A DNA stretch of 64,000 bases from Bradyrhizobium algeriense (GCF_036924595.1 NZ_JAZHRV010000001.1:4650001-4714000), one strand, 5' to 3'; positions 32,544 through 41,828 are shown, counted from the first letter of the stretch. The notes: generated from the sequence alone by a model not told the origin. Translations and numbers: made by a program.

Positions 32544-33988
32544 GTGCGCCGTCCCGGGATGTAAGGCATCGGACGGAGCTCGGTGTTATCCCGCAACGAC
32601 GCCAGCGGGCGCACGTGATCCATGTGCCCGCCGAGCGCGGCGTAATCCGAGAGCCGCAGCGTGAACTCGATCGGCGCCACCAGCGCCGGCGTCGGCACAT
32701 AGCCGAACGCACCCGCCGGCATCTGCGTGACGTCGACCATGAAGGTGATGCCGCCACCGGGCCAGACATAGACCGGTGCGCCACCGCTGGTGACCCGCGT
32801 CAGCGCATCCTTGACCGAGCGCGTCAGCCGCACCGGATTGTCGGTGACGCCGGCACGCAGCGAGCCGCCGGCGCCGCCCATGAACAGCACCGTGCATAGC
32901 GCCGGTTCGCAATTTTCCTGGATACGCTCGACGGAGAACCGAAGGTCGGGCGGCATCTGCTTTTCGATCGGCCGCAGCGCTTCATCAAGCTCGTAATAGG
33001 CCGCGTGCTCGCCCGTGGTCGAGACCATCAGCATGGTGAGGCCGGGCCGCGCTTCCTTTGGATTGAACGGCCCCAGCACTGACAGCGGATCGGAAATATT
33101 GGTGCCGCCCCAGCCGGTGCCGGGATCGGCGACCTGGAAATAACGGCCCGGTGTCGAGCGCCGCCCCTTCATCTTGATCCCGGTATCGGGAATATCGAGC
33201 AGCTTGCCGGCCTGGTGTTCCGAGAGAACGCCGGTGATGTGATCGTCCACGACCACGACTTCATCGACCTTGCCATGCCATTGCTTGGCGAACATGCCGA
33301 TCGTCGCCGAGCCGCAGCCCACCCGCATGCGCTCTTCGGCAACCCCATTGACGATGGGGGGATAACCGGCCTGCACCACGACGGTAGCGCCGCCATCGAT
33401 CGTCAGTTCCACCGGCTTGCAGTTGGAGAGGTCCATTAGCGCGTCGCAGGTGACACGGCCTTCCTTCTTGGAGCCGCCGGTCAGATGATGCACGCCACCG
33501 AGGGAGAGCATCTGCGAGCCGTATTCGCTGGTCGTCAGATGGCCGATCGCCTCGCCTTGCGCACGGACCGTCGCCGTCTCCGGGCCGAGATAGCGGTCAG
33601 TGTCGATCTTCACCTTGACGCCGCAATAGCTGAAGATGCCCTCGGTCACGACGGTGACCATGTCGACGCCATCGATCTCCGAGGACACGATAAAGGGCGC
33701 GGGCTTGTAATCCGGGTATGTGGTGCCGGCGCCGATGGCGGTCACGAACACGTTCGGTTCGAGGACGATCTTGCCATCCCAATCGCCGCCGCCGGCCTGG
33801 AACGGCACCAACCGTCCGCCATGCGATACCGTCTGTTCCAGCACGATATGCGGATCGACGCGCACCAGTTCACCGTTGTGATTGGCATAGCGATCGCACG
33901 CGCCGGCCGCGCCCGGTTTGATGTAGCACATCACCGGACAGGCATCGCAGCGGATCTTGTCGCCACCGGCGACGGTCGCATCGGTCAT
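32540..33988 (-). CDS. hnr: 6-hydroxynicotinate reductase
   Basis: A 482-residue protein from ATG 33988 (TTG 33994 would add two residues). The N-terminus holds a cysteine cluster, C14, C17, C21 and C31 (CDACPVMC then GACDRY), suitable for an iron-sulfur cluster. The body matches the 6-hydroxynicotinate reductase family known from Eubacterium barkeri, where the enzyme reduces 6-hydroxynicotinate to 1,4,5,6-tetrahydro-6-oxonicotinate and contains covalent flavin plus Fe-S clusters. A candidate flavin attachment segment is STTG at 323-326, but it is not a standard SGAT motif. First gene of a minus-strand operon; a perfect TTCGTATACGAA palindrome lies 63 bases upstream of the start. Divergent from nicAB. 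Confidence 0.87.
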   Translation of the reverse strand: MTDATVAGGDKIRCDACPVMCYIKPGAAGACDRYANHNGELVRVDPHIVLEQTVSHGGRLVPFQAGGGDWDGKIVLEPNVFVTAIGAGTTYPDYKPAPFIVSSEIDGVDMVTVVTEGIFSYCGVKVKIDTDRYLGPETATVRAQGEAIGHLTTSEYGSQMLSLGGVHHLTGGSKKEGRVTCDALMDLSNCKPVELTIDGGATVVVQAGYPPIVNGVAEERMRVGCGSATIGMFAKQWHGKVDEVVVVDDHITGVLSEHQAGKLLDIPDTGIKMKGRRSTPGRYFQVADPGTGWGGTNISDPLSVLGPFNPKEARPGLTMLMVSTTGEHAAYYELDEALRPIEKQMPPDLRFSVERIQENCEPALCTVLFMGGAGGSLRAGVTDNPVRLTRSVKDALTRVTSGGAPVYVWPGGGITFMVDVTQMPAGAFGYVPTPALVAPIEFTLRLSDYAALGGHMDHVRPLASLRDNTELRPMPYIPGRRT

Positions 33989-34050
33989 GAACAAGCCTGC
34001 AGTCGAGAAGGCGCCGATCGGAGCCGCTTCCTCACGGCCCGATCACTTTG

Positions 34051-34062
34051 TTCGTATACGAA
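34051..34062. promoter_or_regulatory. Palindromic operator upstream of hnr
   Basis: TTCGTATACGAA is a perfect 12-base palindrome, continued on the right by TGATG and on the left by TTTG. It is identical in its core to the operator at 16526-16537 between fpr and ena. It is 63 bases from the hnr start and about 210 bases from nicA. Confidence 0.75.
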
Positions 34063-34201
34063 TGATGTTGCGCGCGGACGGAAACGCTGTCAAGCGGGCC
34101 CTGCCGCGAAAGGCCCGACTTGCCGCATAATACCTCATTTGCCTCGCCGCTCTGTTCATAAAGTGAGCAGCGCACCGCAGCGCGGGATCGTGCGGCTTGC
34201 A

Positions 34202-34217
34202 CGTTTGTACACAAACG
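34202..34217. promoter_or_regulatory. Related inverted repeat upstream of nicA
   Basis: CGTTTGT and ACAAACG are 7-base inverted arms separated by AC. The core TTTGTACACAAA follows the same pattern as TTCGTATACGAA with a few substitutions. It lies 58 bases before the nicA start, where a repressor site would be expected. Weaker than the other two sites. Confidence 0.5.
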
Positions 34218-34274
34218 GTATCTTTCAGCAGCGTCCAGGGCGTAGTTTGCAGCGCAACGAAGGCTTAGGAGAGC

Positions 34275-34757
34275 ATGACGCAGAGCACGATGCGCCTGAC
34301 CGTCAACGGCAAGACCAGCGATGTCGACGCCGCGCCCGACACCGCATTGCTTTACGTCCTGCGCAACGACCTCGCCTTGAACGGACCGAAATATGGCTGC
34401 GGTCTCGGCGAATGCGGCGCCTGCGCGGTGCTGATCGACGGCGTCGCCGCGCGCTCCTGCGTGATCCCGATCGAGGGCTGCACCGGGCGCGACATCGTGA
34501 CGCTCGAAGGTCTCGGCACGCGCGAGCATCCCGATCCCGTGCAGCAGGCCTTCATCCGCGAACAGGCTGCGCAATGCGGCTACTGCCTCAACGGCATGAT
34601 CATAGCGACCAAGGCCTTGTTGTTGCGTTCCCCTCACCCGTCGGACGATGAAGTGCTGGAAGCGCTCCGCCATCATCTCTGCCGCTGCGGTGCGCATGTC
34701 GAGATCATGCGTGCGGCGATGCGGGCCGCAGGCCGTGCCGTTGAGGCGCAGGCGTGA
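34275..34757 (+). CDS. nicA: (2Fe-2S) subunit of nicotinate dehydrogenase (NicA)
   Basis: A 160-residue protein from ATG 34275, with AGGAGA upstream. Two [2Fe-2S] sites are complete: C42, C47, C50 (GCGLGECGAC) and C62; then C101, C104 (QCGYC) and C136, C138 (LCRC). In Pseudomonas putida NicA pairs with NicB to hydroxylate nicotinate at C6. The large-subunit gene starts within a TGATG overlap, and its fused cytochrome domains are the NicB hallmark, which makes nicotinate the best substrate guess. It diverges from the hnr operon. Confidence 0.88.
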   Translation: MTQSTMRLTVNGKTSDVDAAPDTALLYVLRNDLALNGPKYGCGLGECGACAVLIDGVAARSCVIPIEGCTGRDIVTLEGLGTREHPDPVQQAFIREQAAQCGYCLNGMIIATKALLLRSPHPSDDEVLEALRHHLCRCGAHVEIMRAAMRAAGRAVEAQA

Positions 34758-37700
34758 TGACGGCTCCCGACACGACCGAGGATCGCGAACGTCTGCAGGG
34801 AACGCTGTCCGTCGTTCGTCCCGCCTCCCCCGTCGAAGCCGTCAAGTTCGAGACCTTCATCAGGATCACCGCCGACGGATCGGTCACCGCCTATAACGGC
34901 CATGTCGATCTCGGCACCGGCATTCGCACCGCGCTCGGACAGATCGTCGCGGAGGAACTCGACGTGTCCTTTGCGCGCGTCGTCGTCGTGCTGGGCGATA
35001 CGTCGCTGGTGCCCAATCAAGGCGCGACGATCGCGAGCGAAACGATCCAGATCACCGCCGTGCCGCTGCGCAAGGCCGCTGCGCAGGCACGGCAGTTCCT
35101 GATCGCACGTGCGGCGGAGCGGCTGGAGCTTCCGGTCGAAGGACTCGTCATCGAGGACGGCCTGGTCCGCGGCAAGGACAACCGCAGCGTCAGCTATGGC
35201 GAACTGATTGCGGGCGAGACCATCCAGCTTGAACTGGCCGATGATGTTCCCGTGAAGTCTGTTGATGCCTACAACATTGTCGGCCAATCCGTGCCGCGCG
35301 TCGATCTGCCGGCGAAGGCAACCGGCGAATTGGTCTACGTTCACGACATGCGCGTGCCCGGCATGCTGCATGGCCGCGTCGTTCGTCCACCCTATGCCGG
35401 CGTCGATGTCGGTGATTTCATCGGCAACAGCCTGATCGCGGTCGACGAGTCCTCCGTGCGCGACATCCCCGGACTTGTCGCCGTTGTGAGGATCGGCGAC
35501 TTCGTCGGCGTCGTCGCCGAGCGCGAGGAAAATGCGATCAAGGCCGCAGCGCAGTTGAAGGTTTCCTGGAAGCCGGTGCCGACGCTGCCCGACCTGCAGG
35601 ACATCGAGACCGCGCTGCGTGCCAATCCGTCGACGCCGCGGACACTGATCGACAAGGGCAATGTCGACGCGGCGATTGCCGGTGCGGCGAAGCCGATGCC
35701 GCGAACCTACATCTGGCCGTACCAGATGCACGCTTCGATCGGCCCTTCCTGCGCGGTTGCCGATTATCAGGAGGATCTGACGCGGGTCTGGTCCGGCACG
35801 CAGAACCCGCACCATCTGCGCACCGAGCTGGCACGGCTGATCCATCGCCGCGAAGCCGAGATCGAGGTGATCCGGATGGAGGCCGCCGGCTGCTACGGCC
35901 GCAACTGCGCCGATGACGTTTCTGCCGACGCAGTGCTGCTGTCGCGCGCCGTCGGCCGGCCCGTTCGCGTGCAATTGACGCGTGAGCAGGAACATGCGTG
36001 GGAGCCAAAGGGCACCGCACAGTTGATGGATGTCAATGGCGGGTTGAACGCCGACGGCAGCGTCGCCGGTTATGATTTTGCCACGCGCTATCCATCGAAC
36101 GGCGCACCGACGCTGGCGCTGCTGCTGACCGGTACCATCCCGCACACGCCGGCGATCTTCGAGATGGGCGACCGCACCGCGATCCCGCCCTACGATTACG
36201 ACAATCTGCGCGTGGTGGCCAACGACATGCCGCCGATCGTGCGCGCCTCCTGGCTGCGCGGCGTCTCGGCGCTGCCGAACACTTTTGCGCATGAATCCTG
36301 GATCGACGAATGCGCCGATGAAGCCGGCGTCGACCCGATCGAGTACCGCCTGCGCTATCTGAAGGACCCGCGCGCGATCGATCTCGTCAATGCGGTCGCC
36401 GAGCGCGCCGGCTGGAAGCCACGGCCGGTACGGCGGGAACCGGAAGCCGAAGGCGACATCGTTCGTGGGCGCGGCTTTGCCTACGCTCTCTATGTGCACA
36501 GCAAGTTTCCGGGCTATGGCGCGGCGTGGTCGGCGTGGATCGCCGATGTCGCCGTCAACAAGGCGACCGGCGATGTCAGCGTGACGCGCGTCGTGGCGGG
36601 ACAGGACTCCGGCCTGATGATCAACCCGGAAGGCGTGCGCCACCAGATCCACGGCAACGTCATCCAGTCGACCAGCCGCGCGCTGATGGAGGAAGTGTCG
36701 TTCGATCGCACGTCGGTGACGGCGCGAGAATGGGGCGCCTACCCCATCATCAAATTCCCGGAGGTGCCCGAGATCGACGTGTTGATGCTGCCGCGGCAGG
36801 ACCAGCCGCCGCTCGGCGTCGGTGAGTCCGCCTCCGTCCCCAGCGCGGCTGCCATCGCCAACGCCATCTTTGATGCGACGGGTGTGCGCTTTCGCGAATT
36901 GCCGTTCACGCCGGAACGTATCTTGCGGCGATTGCACGGCGAGGAACAGCATGCACCGGAAGCGTTGCCGTCGCCGACATCCGCGCCGCAGCCCGACCTG
37001 AACAGGTGGCAAAATCCTTTTGCCGGACGCCGCGGCGTGTTCGCGACAGCCGCAGCCCTGTGCGCCGCCGCGATCGGTATCGGCGCCGCCGTCTTGCCGT
37101 GGCGCGCGATCGCGCCGATCGCGCGGCCCGATGCCTCGGTCTATTCGGCCGCGACCATCGCCCGCGGCCAGCAACTCGCCGCCCTCGGTGACTGCGCGGT
37201 CTGCCACACCTCGGCGAACGGTATCCTCAACGCCGGTGGCAAGCCGTTGCCTACGCCTTTCGGTACGATCTATTCGACCAACATTACGCCCGATGTCGAA
37301 ACCGGAATCGGCGCGTGGTCCTATCCCGCCTTCGAGCGCGCGATGCGGGAGGGAATCCATCGCGACGGCCGGCATCTCTATCCGGCATTTCCCTACACGC
37401 ATTTCGCCAGGACCACTGACGCCGACATGCAGGCGCTCTACGCCTATCTAATGGCGCAGCCGGCGGTGCGCGCGGAGGCGCCGCAGAATGCGCTGGCGTT
37501 ACCGTTCAACGTTCGTCCGCTGATGGCGGGGTGGAACGCGCTGTTCCACAAACCGACTCTATTCCAGGCCGACCCGACGAGATCCGAGATATGGAATCGC
37601 GGGGCCTATCTCGTCGAAGGCCTCGGCCATTGCAGCGCCTGCCATTCGCCGCGCAATGCACTGGGCGCGGAGAGGGCGAACGCCTATCTCGCCGGCGGAT

Positions 37701-38311
37701 TTGCGGAAGGCTGGGAAGCTCCTGCGCTGACGTCGCTGTCGCAGGCGCCGATCCCGTGGAGTGAGGGTGAACTTTACGCTTACCTGCGAACCGGCGAGTC
37801 GCGGCTTCACGGCGTCGCCGCCGGGCCGATGGCGCCCGTCGTAAAGGAGCTCACAGCACTTCCAGATTCCGATATCCGCGCCATGTCGGTCTATCTCGCT
37901 TCGTTCAATGAGACCTCCATGGATCCCGCGGCGCAGCAAGCGCTCGCCGCGAGACTGGAATCCTCGACCGGCACGCGCGCGTCGGCAGCCTCCAGCACCG
38001 GCGCCCGGCTCTATCAGGGCGCCTGCGCGGTGTGCCACGAAGTCGGCGGCGCGCCGCTGTTCGGCAGCCGGCCGTCGCTGGCGCTGAACAGCAATCTGCA
38101 GAGCGCCGTGCCTGATAATCTGATCCAGCTCATCCTGCATGGCATCGCCAAGCCGGCCGCAACCGACCTCGGCTATATGCCGGCCTTCAAGGACAGCCTG
38201 ACCGACGGCCAGATCGCGGAACTGGCCGCTTATCTGCGGCGGCAATTCGCCCCGGACAAGCCTGCCTGGACCGGTATCCAGGCGGCAGTCGGACGGATTC
38301 GGCAGGAATAG
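34757..38311 (+). CDS. nicB: Nicotinate dehydrogenase large subunit: molybdopterin domain fused to three cytochrome c domains (NicB)
   Basis: A 1184-residue fusion (ATG 34757 in a TGATG overlap; GTG 34754 would add one). Residues 1 to about 740 are a molybdopterin subunit of the xanthine dehydrogenase superfamily (YNGHVDLGTGIRTALGQIVAEEL, QPPLGVGESASVPSAAAIANAI with the VGE glutamate region). A hydrophobic segment at about 760-782 could anchor the protein and place the rest in the periplasm. Three heme motifs follow: CAVCH (813), CSACH (959), CAVCH (1090). This is the layout and length of Pseudomonas NicB (about 1187 residues), which hydroxylates nicotinate to 6-hydroxynicotinate and sends electrons to the cytochrome chain. 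No twin-arginine signal is visible at the N-terminus, so the topology is unclear. Confidence 0.9.
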   Translation: MTAPDTTEDRERLQGTLSVVRPASPVEAVKFETFIRITADGSVTAYNGHVDLGTGIRTALGQIVAEELDVSFARVVVVLGDTSLVPNQGATIASETIQITAVPLRKAAAQARQFLIARAAERLELPVEGLVIEDGLVRGKDNRSVSYGELIAGETIQLELADDVPVKSVDAYNIVGQSVPRVDLPAKATGELVYVHDMRVPGMLHGRVVRPPYAGVDVGDFIGNSLIAVDESSVRDIPGLVAVVRIGDFVGVVAEREENAIKAAAQLKVSWKPVPTLPDLQDIETALRANPSTPRTLIDKGNVDAAIAGAAKPMPRTYIWPYQMHASIGPSCAVADYQEDLTRVWSGTQNPHHLRTELARLIHRREAEIEVIRMEAAGCYGRNCADDVSADAVLLSRAVGRPVRVQLTREQEHAWEPKGTAQLMDVNGGLNADGSVAGYDFATRYPSNGAPTLALLLTGTIPHTPAIFEMGDRTAIPPYDYDNLRVVANDMPPIVRASWLRGVSALPNTFAHESWIDECADEAGVDPIEYRLRYLKDPRAIDLVNAVAERAGWKPRPVRREPEAEGDIVRGRGFAYALYVHSKFPGYGAAWSAWIADVAVNKATGDVSVTRVVAGQDSGLMINPEGVRHQIHGNVIQSTSRALMEEVSFDRTSVTAREWGAYPIIKFPEVPEIDVLMLPRQDQPPLGVGESASVPSAAAIANAIFDATGVRFRELPFTPERILRRLHGEEQHAPEALPSPTSAPQPDLNRWQNPFAGRRGVFATAAALCAAAIGIGAAVLPWRAIAPIARPDASVYSAATIARGQQLAALGDCAVCHTSANGILNAGGKPLPTPFGTIYSTNITPDVETGIGAWSYPAFERAMREGIHRDGRHLYPAFPYTHFARTTDADMQALYAYLMAQPAVRAEAPQNALALPFNVRPLMAGWNALFHKPTLFQADPTRSEIWNRGAYLVEGLGHCSACHSPRNALGAERANAYLAGGFAEGWEAPALTSLSQAPIPWSEGELYAYLRTGESRLHGVAAGPMAPVVKELTALPDSDIRAMSVYLASFNETSMDPAAQQALAARLESSTGTRASAASSTGARLYQGACAVCHEVGGAPLFGSRPSLALNSNLQSAVPDNLIQLILHGIAKPAATDLGYMPAFKDSLTDGQIAELAAYLRRQFAPDKPAWTGIQAAVGRIRQE

Positions 38312-38380
38312 CGCGCTGAGCTGCCATGCCGCCGCCAAAACCCACTGGTTGGGCGGCCCCTGGCACGGTAGAGTTCCGCC

Positions 38381-39685
38381 ATGGCAGTTACCGACATTGC
38401 ATCCCGAACCTATAACCATGGCTGGCGGCTCGACCCGATCGTGCGCAGCCTGCTCGACACAGATTTTTACAAGCTTTTGATGCTGCAGATGATCCGCGAA
38501 TTCTATCCGGATCAGCGCGTTACCTTTTCGGTCATCAACCGCACGAAGCAGGTCCGCCTTGCCGAGATCATCGACGAGGGCGAACTGCGCGCGCAGCTCG
38601 ATCATGCCCGCACCATCCGCTTCACCAAGAAGGAACTGATCTGGCTCGCGGGTAATACGTTCTACGGCAAGACCCAGATGTTCTCGCCCGACTTCATCAA
38701 CTGGCTCGCCAGCTTTCGCCTGCCCGAATACGAATTGAACAAGGTCGACGGCCAGTACGAACTGCACTTCCATGGGCCGTGGACCCACACCACGATGTGG
38801 GAGATCCCGGCGCTTGCGATCATGAACGAGCTGCGTTCGCGACAGGCGACCAAGGGACAGGGACGCTTCGTGCTCGACGTGCTCTATGCCCGCGCCAAGG
38901 CCAAGCTGTGGTCCAAGGTCGAACGGTTGCGCAAGCTCGAAGGCTTGCGGCTGTCGGACTTCGGCACCCGCCGTCGCCACGGCCATCTCTGGCAGCGCTG
39001 GTGCGTCGAGGCGGTCAAGGAGGGACTCGGGCCTTCGTTCACCGGCACCTCGAACGTGCTGCTGGCGATGGACAACGATCTCGAAGCGATCGGAACCAAC
39101 GCGCATGAATTGCCGATGGTCGCAGCCGCGCTCGCCAATTCCGACGAGGAATTGCGCTGGGCGCCCTATCGCATCCTCGATCAGTGGCGACACACCTATG
39201 GCGGCAATCTTTTGATTGCGCTGCCCGACGCCTTCGGCACCAAGGTGTTTTTGCGCGACGCGCCGGACTGGCTCGCCGACTGGACCGGCTTTCGCCCGGA
39301 CAGCGCGCCGCCGATCACGGCCGGCGAGGAGATCATCAAGTGGTGGAAGCAGAAGGGCCGCGATCCCAGGGAGAAGCTGCTGGTTTTCTCCGACGGCATG
39401 GACGTCGACTCGATCGAGGAGACCTATCGCCATTTCGCGGGACGCGTCCGTATCTCGTTCGGCTGGGGCACCAACCTGACCAATGATTTCGTCGGCTGCG
39501 CGCCCGATGGTTCCGCCGATCTCGATCCAATCTCGCTGGTCTGCAAGGTGACCTCGGTCGATGGACGGCCGGCGGTCAAGCTGTCCGACAATCCCGAGAA
39601 GGCGACCGGCTCCGCGTCCGAGGTCGAGCGTTATCTGCGCGTGTTCGGGAATGCCGGCCGCGTCCGCACTCCCGTGCACGTCTGA
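38381..39685 (+). CDS. pncB: Nicotinate phosphoribosyltransferase
   Basis: A 434-residue cytoplasmic enzyme of NAD salvage that turns nicotinate and PRPP into nicotinate mononucleotide. Family landmarks: [15 protein letters not shown] near the N-terminus, [20 protein letters not shown] with the active-site histidine region, GTSNVLLA, and [18 protein letters not shown] with [11 protein letters not shown] near the PRPP site. Length is normal. It lies 69 bases after nicB on the same strand, so nicotinate degradation and salvage genes are side by side and might compete for or share the substrate. The 69-base gap has a GC-rich imperfect inverted repeat but no T run. Confidence 0.95.
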   Translation: MAVTDIASRTYNHGWRLDPIVRSLLDTDFYKLLMLQMIREFYPDQRVTFSVINRTKQVRLAEIIDEGELRAQLDHARTIRFTKKELIWLAGNTFYGKTQMFSPDFINWLASFRLPEYELNKVDGQYELHFHGPWTHTTMWEIPALAIMNELRSRQATKGQGRFVLDVLYARAKAKLWSKVERLRKLEGLRLSDFGTRRRHGHLWQRWCVEAVKEGLGPSFTGTSNVLLAMDNDLEAIGTNAHELPMVAAALANSDEELRWAPYRILDQWRHTYGGNLLIALPDAFGTKVFLRDAPDWLADWTGFRPDSAPPITAGEEIIKWWKQKGRDPREKLLVFSDGMDVDSIEETYRHFAGRVRISFGWGTNLTNDFVGCAPDGSADLDPISLVCKVTSVDGRPAVKLSDNPEKATGSASEVERYLRVFGNAGRVRTPVHV

Positions 39686-39733
39686 ACCCGCAAATATCAA
39701 TTTCCAGCCACCTATCGACTTGACGAGCCCCGC

Positions 39734-41029
39734 ATGCCCGCACCCAAGCCGCCTGCTTTCGAAACCTTGAGCCTGCACGCCGGCCAGCGCCCGGACCCCG
39801 CAACCGGCGCCCGCGCGGTGCCGATCTATCAGACGACTTCCTACGTGTTCCAGGATTCCGACCATGCCGCCGCGCTGTTCAACCTCGAGCGCGCCGGCCA
39901 CATCTACACGCGCATTTCCAATCCCACGACGGCGGTGCTCGAGGAGCGCCTCGCCGCGCTCGAAGCCGGCGTCGGCGCGATCTGCACGGCGAGCGGCATG
40001 GCCGCAATGCATCTGGCGATCGCGACGCTGCTCAATGCCGGCGATCACATCGTCGCCTCCTCCTCGCTCTACGGCGGCACCATCAACCTGCTGGCGCATA
40101 CGCTGCCGCGCTTCGGCATCACCACCACCTTCGTCAAGCCGCGCGCGCTCGATGAATTCCGCGCGGCGATCAAGCCGAACACCCGGCTCGTGATCGGCGA
40201 GACCATCGGTAATCCCGGGTTGGAGGTACTGGATATTCCCGATGTCGCCCAGATCGCGCATGACGCCAAAATTCCGCTGCTGATCGACAACACCTTTGCG
40301 ACGCCGTTTCTTAGCCGCCCGATCGAGCTCGGCGCCGATATCGTGATGAACTCGGCGACCAAGTGGATCGGCGGCCACGGCATCGCGATCGGCGGCGTCA
40401 TCGTCGATGGCGGCCGGTTCGACTGGCACGCCTCGGGCAAATTCCCCCAGCTCACCGAACCCTATGCCGGCTATCACGGCATCGTTTTCGACGAACAGTT
40501 CGGCCAGGCCGCCTTCATCATGCGCGCGCGCACGGAAGGTTTGCGCGATTTTGGCGCCTGCCTGTCGCCGACCAATGCGTTCCAGTTGTTGCAGGGCGTC
40601 GAGACGCTGGGCATCCGCATGGAGCGCCACATGAGCAATACGCTCGCGGTGCTCGAAGCGCTGACCGCCAACAAGGCCGTCGACTGGGTGCTGCATCCCG
40701 CGCTTGAGAATCATCCCGACCATCAACTCGCGAAGCGACTGCTGCCGCGGGGCGCCGGATCGATCGTCTCTTTCGGCATCAAGGGCGGTCGGGCGGCGGG
40801 CAAGAGATTCATCGAATCGTTGCGGATGATCAGCCACCTTGCCAATGTCGGCGACGCCAAGACGCTGGTCATCCACCCCGCCAGCACCACACATCAGCAA
40901 ATGGACGCAGCCCAGTTGAAGGCCGCAGGCGTCGGCGAGGAGCTGGTGCGGCTGTCGGTCGGAATCGAAACCGTTTCCGATATCATCGACGATCTCGGCC
41001 AGGCGCTTCGCGCATCGCAGAAGGTTTGA
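39734..41029 (+). CDS. O-acetylhomoserine sulfhydrylase (MetY type)
   Basis: A 431-residue PLP enzyme of the Cys/Met metabolism family. The PLP lysine is K210 in SATKWIGGHG; SSLYGGTINLL, VIGETIGNPGLEVLDIP and LLIDNTFATPFL are family motifs, and the C-terminal HPASTTHQQM and VRLSVGIET are typical. Length (about 430) and the N-terminal LSLHAGQRPDPATGARAVPIYQTTSY favour O-acetylhomoserine aminocarboxypropyltransferase over cystathionine gamma-lyase. It makes homocysteine (or methionine from methanethiol) in the cytoplasm. The next gene follows 3 bases later. Confidence 0.9.
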   Translation: MPAPKPPAFETLSLHAGQRPDPATGARAVPIYQTTSYVFQDSDHAAALFNLERAGHIYTRISNPTTAVLEERLAALEAGVGAICTASGMAAMHLAIATLLNAGDHIVASSSLYGGTINLLAHTLPRFGITTTFVKPRALDEFRAAIKPNTRLVIGETIGNPGLEVLDIPDVAQIAHDAKIPLLIDNTFATPFLSRPIELGADIVMNSATKWIGGHGIAIGGVIVDGGRFDWHASGKFPQLTEPYAGYHGIVFDEQFGQAAFIMRARTEGLRDFGACLSPTNAFQLLQGVETLGIRMERHMSNTLAVLEALTANKAVDWVLHPALENHPDHQLAKRLLPRGAGSIVSFGIKGGRAAGKRFIESLRMISHLANVGDAKTLVIHPASTTHQQMDAAQLKAAGVGEELVRLSVGIETVSDIIDDLGQALRASQKV

Positions 41030-41032
41030 ACC

Positions 41033-41815
41033 ATGCAGCTTTCCGTCAATGGTGCTGATGTCTTCGTTGCCACCGGCGGCCGTCCGTTCGATCCGTCGCT
41101 GCCTGCGGTGATGATGCTGCATGGTGCGGGTTTTGATCATTCGACCTGGGCGCTGCACAGCCGCTGGTTCGCGCATCACGGCTATTCCGTGCTGGCGCCG
41201 GACTTGCCGGCCCATGGCCGTTCTTCCGGCGCGCCGTTGCCGACCATCGCCGACATGGCCGACTGGACCGCGGCGCTGCTCGACTCGGCCGGCGCGCCGA
41301 AGGCCAAGCTGGTCGGGCATTCGATGGGCTCGCTGATCGCACTCGAGACTTCCGCGCGGCATCCGGAGAAGGTATCCGGCCTCAGCCTGATCGGCACCGC
41401 CGCCGCGATGACGGTGGGGCCCGATCTGCTTAAGGCCGCGGAGTTCAACAATCCCGATGCCATCGACATGGTCTCGATCTGGGGTCTCGGCTTCAAGGCC
41501 GAACTCGGTGGCAGCCTCGCGCCGGGACTGTGGATGCACCAGGGCGCGCAGCGCGTGCTGCAGCAGACGCGGCCGGGCGTGCTGTACAACGATCTCAATG
41601 CCTGCAACTCGTATCAGAACGCGCTCGCCGCCGCCGCGCAGGTGAAGGTGCCCGCCACCTTCATTCTCGGCGAGCGTGACATGATGACGCCTGCGAAGGC
41701 CGGCAAGACTCTCGCGGCAGCGACGCCGAATTCGCGCACCGTTGTCGTTCCAGGGGCTGGCCACATGATCATGGCCGAAGCGCCGGACGAGTTGCTGGCG
41801 GCGTTGCGTCAATAG
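41033..41815 (+). CDS. Alpha/beta hydrolase
   Basis: A 260-residue cytoplasmic hydrolase. The nucleophile elbow is GHSMGS with Ser98. The acid is likely the aspartate in GERDMMTPAKAG, and the histidine is in PGAGHMIMAEAP. The oxyanion region is LHGAGFDHSTW. It follows the MetY gene by 3 bases; it could act in the same pathway, for example as an esterase or acyl-homoserine hydrolase, but nothing proves this. Confidence 0.88.
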   Translation: MQLSVNGADVFVATGGRPFDPSLPAVMMLHGAGFDHSTWALHSRWFAHHGYSVLAPDLPAHGRSSGAPLPTIADMADWTAALLDSAGAPKAKLVGHSMGSLIALETSARHPEKVSGLSLIGTAAAMTVGPDLLKAAEFNNPDAIDMVSIWGLGFKAELGGSLAPGLWMHQGAQRVLQQTRPGVLYNDLNACNSYQNALAAAAQVKVPATFILGERDMMTPAKAGKTLAAATPNSRTVVVPGAGHMIMAEAPDELLAALRQ

Positions 41816-41828
41816 TAGTCTCGCTTCT

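Noticed and set aside
34673..37402. Open reading frame of 909 codons on the minus strand inside nicB
   Set aside because: The composition is low in hydrophobic order and rich in Arg, Asp and Gly as expected of an antisense shadow; nicB motifs are complete on the other strand.
38312..38380. Terminator or attenuator between nicB and pncB
   Set aside because: The inverted repeat needs bulges and lacks a T run; too weak to call.
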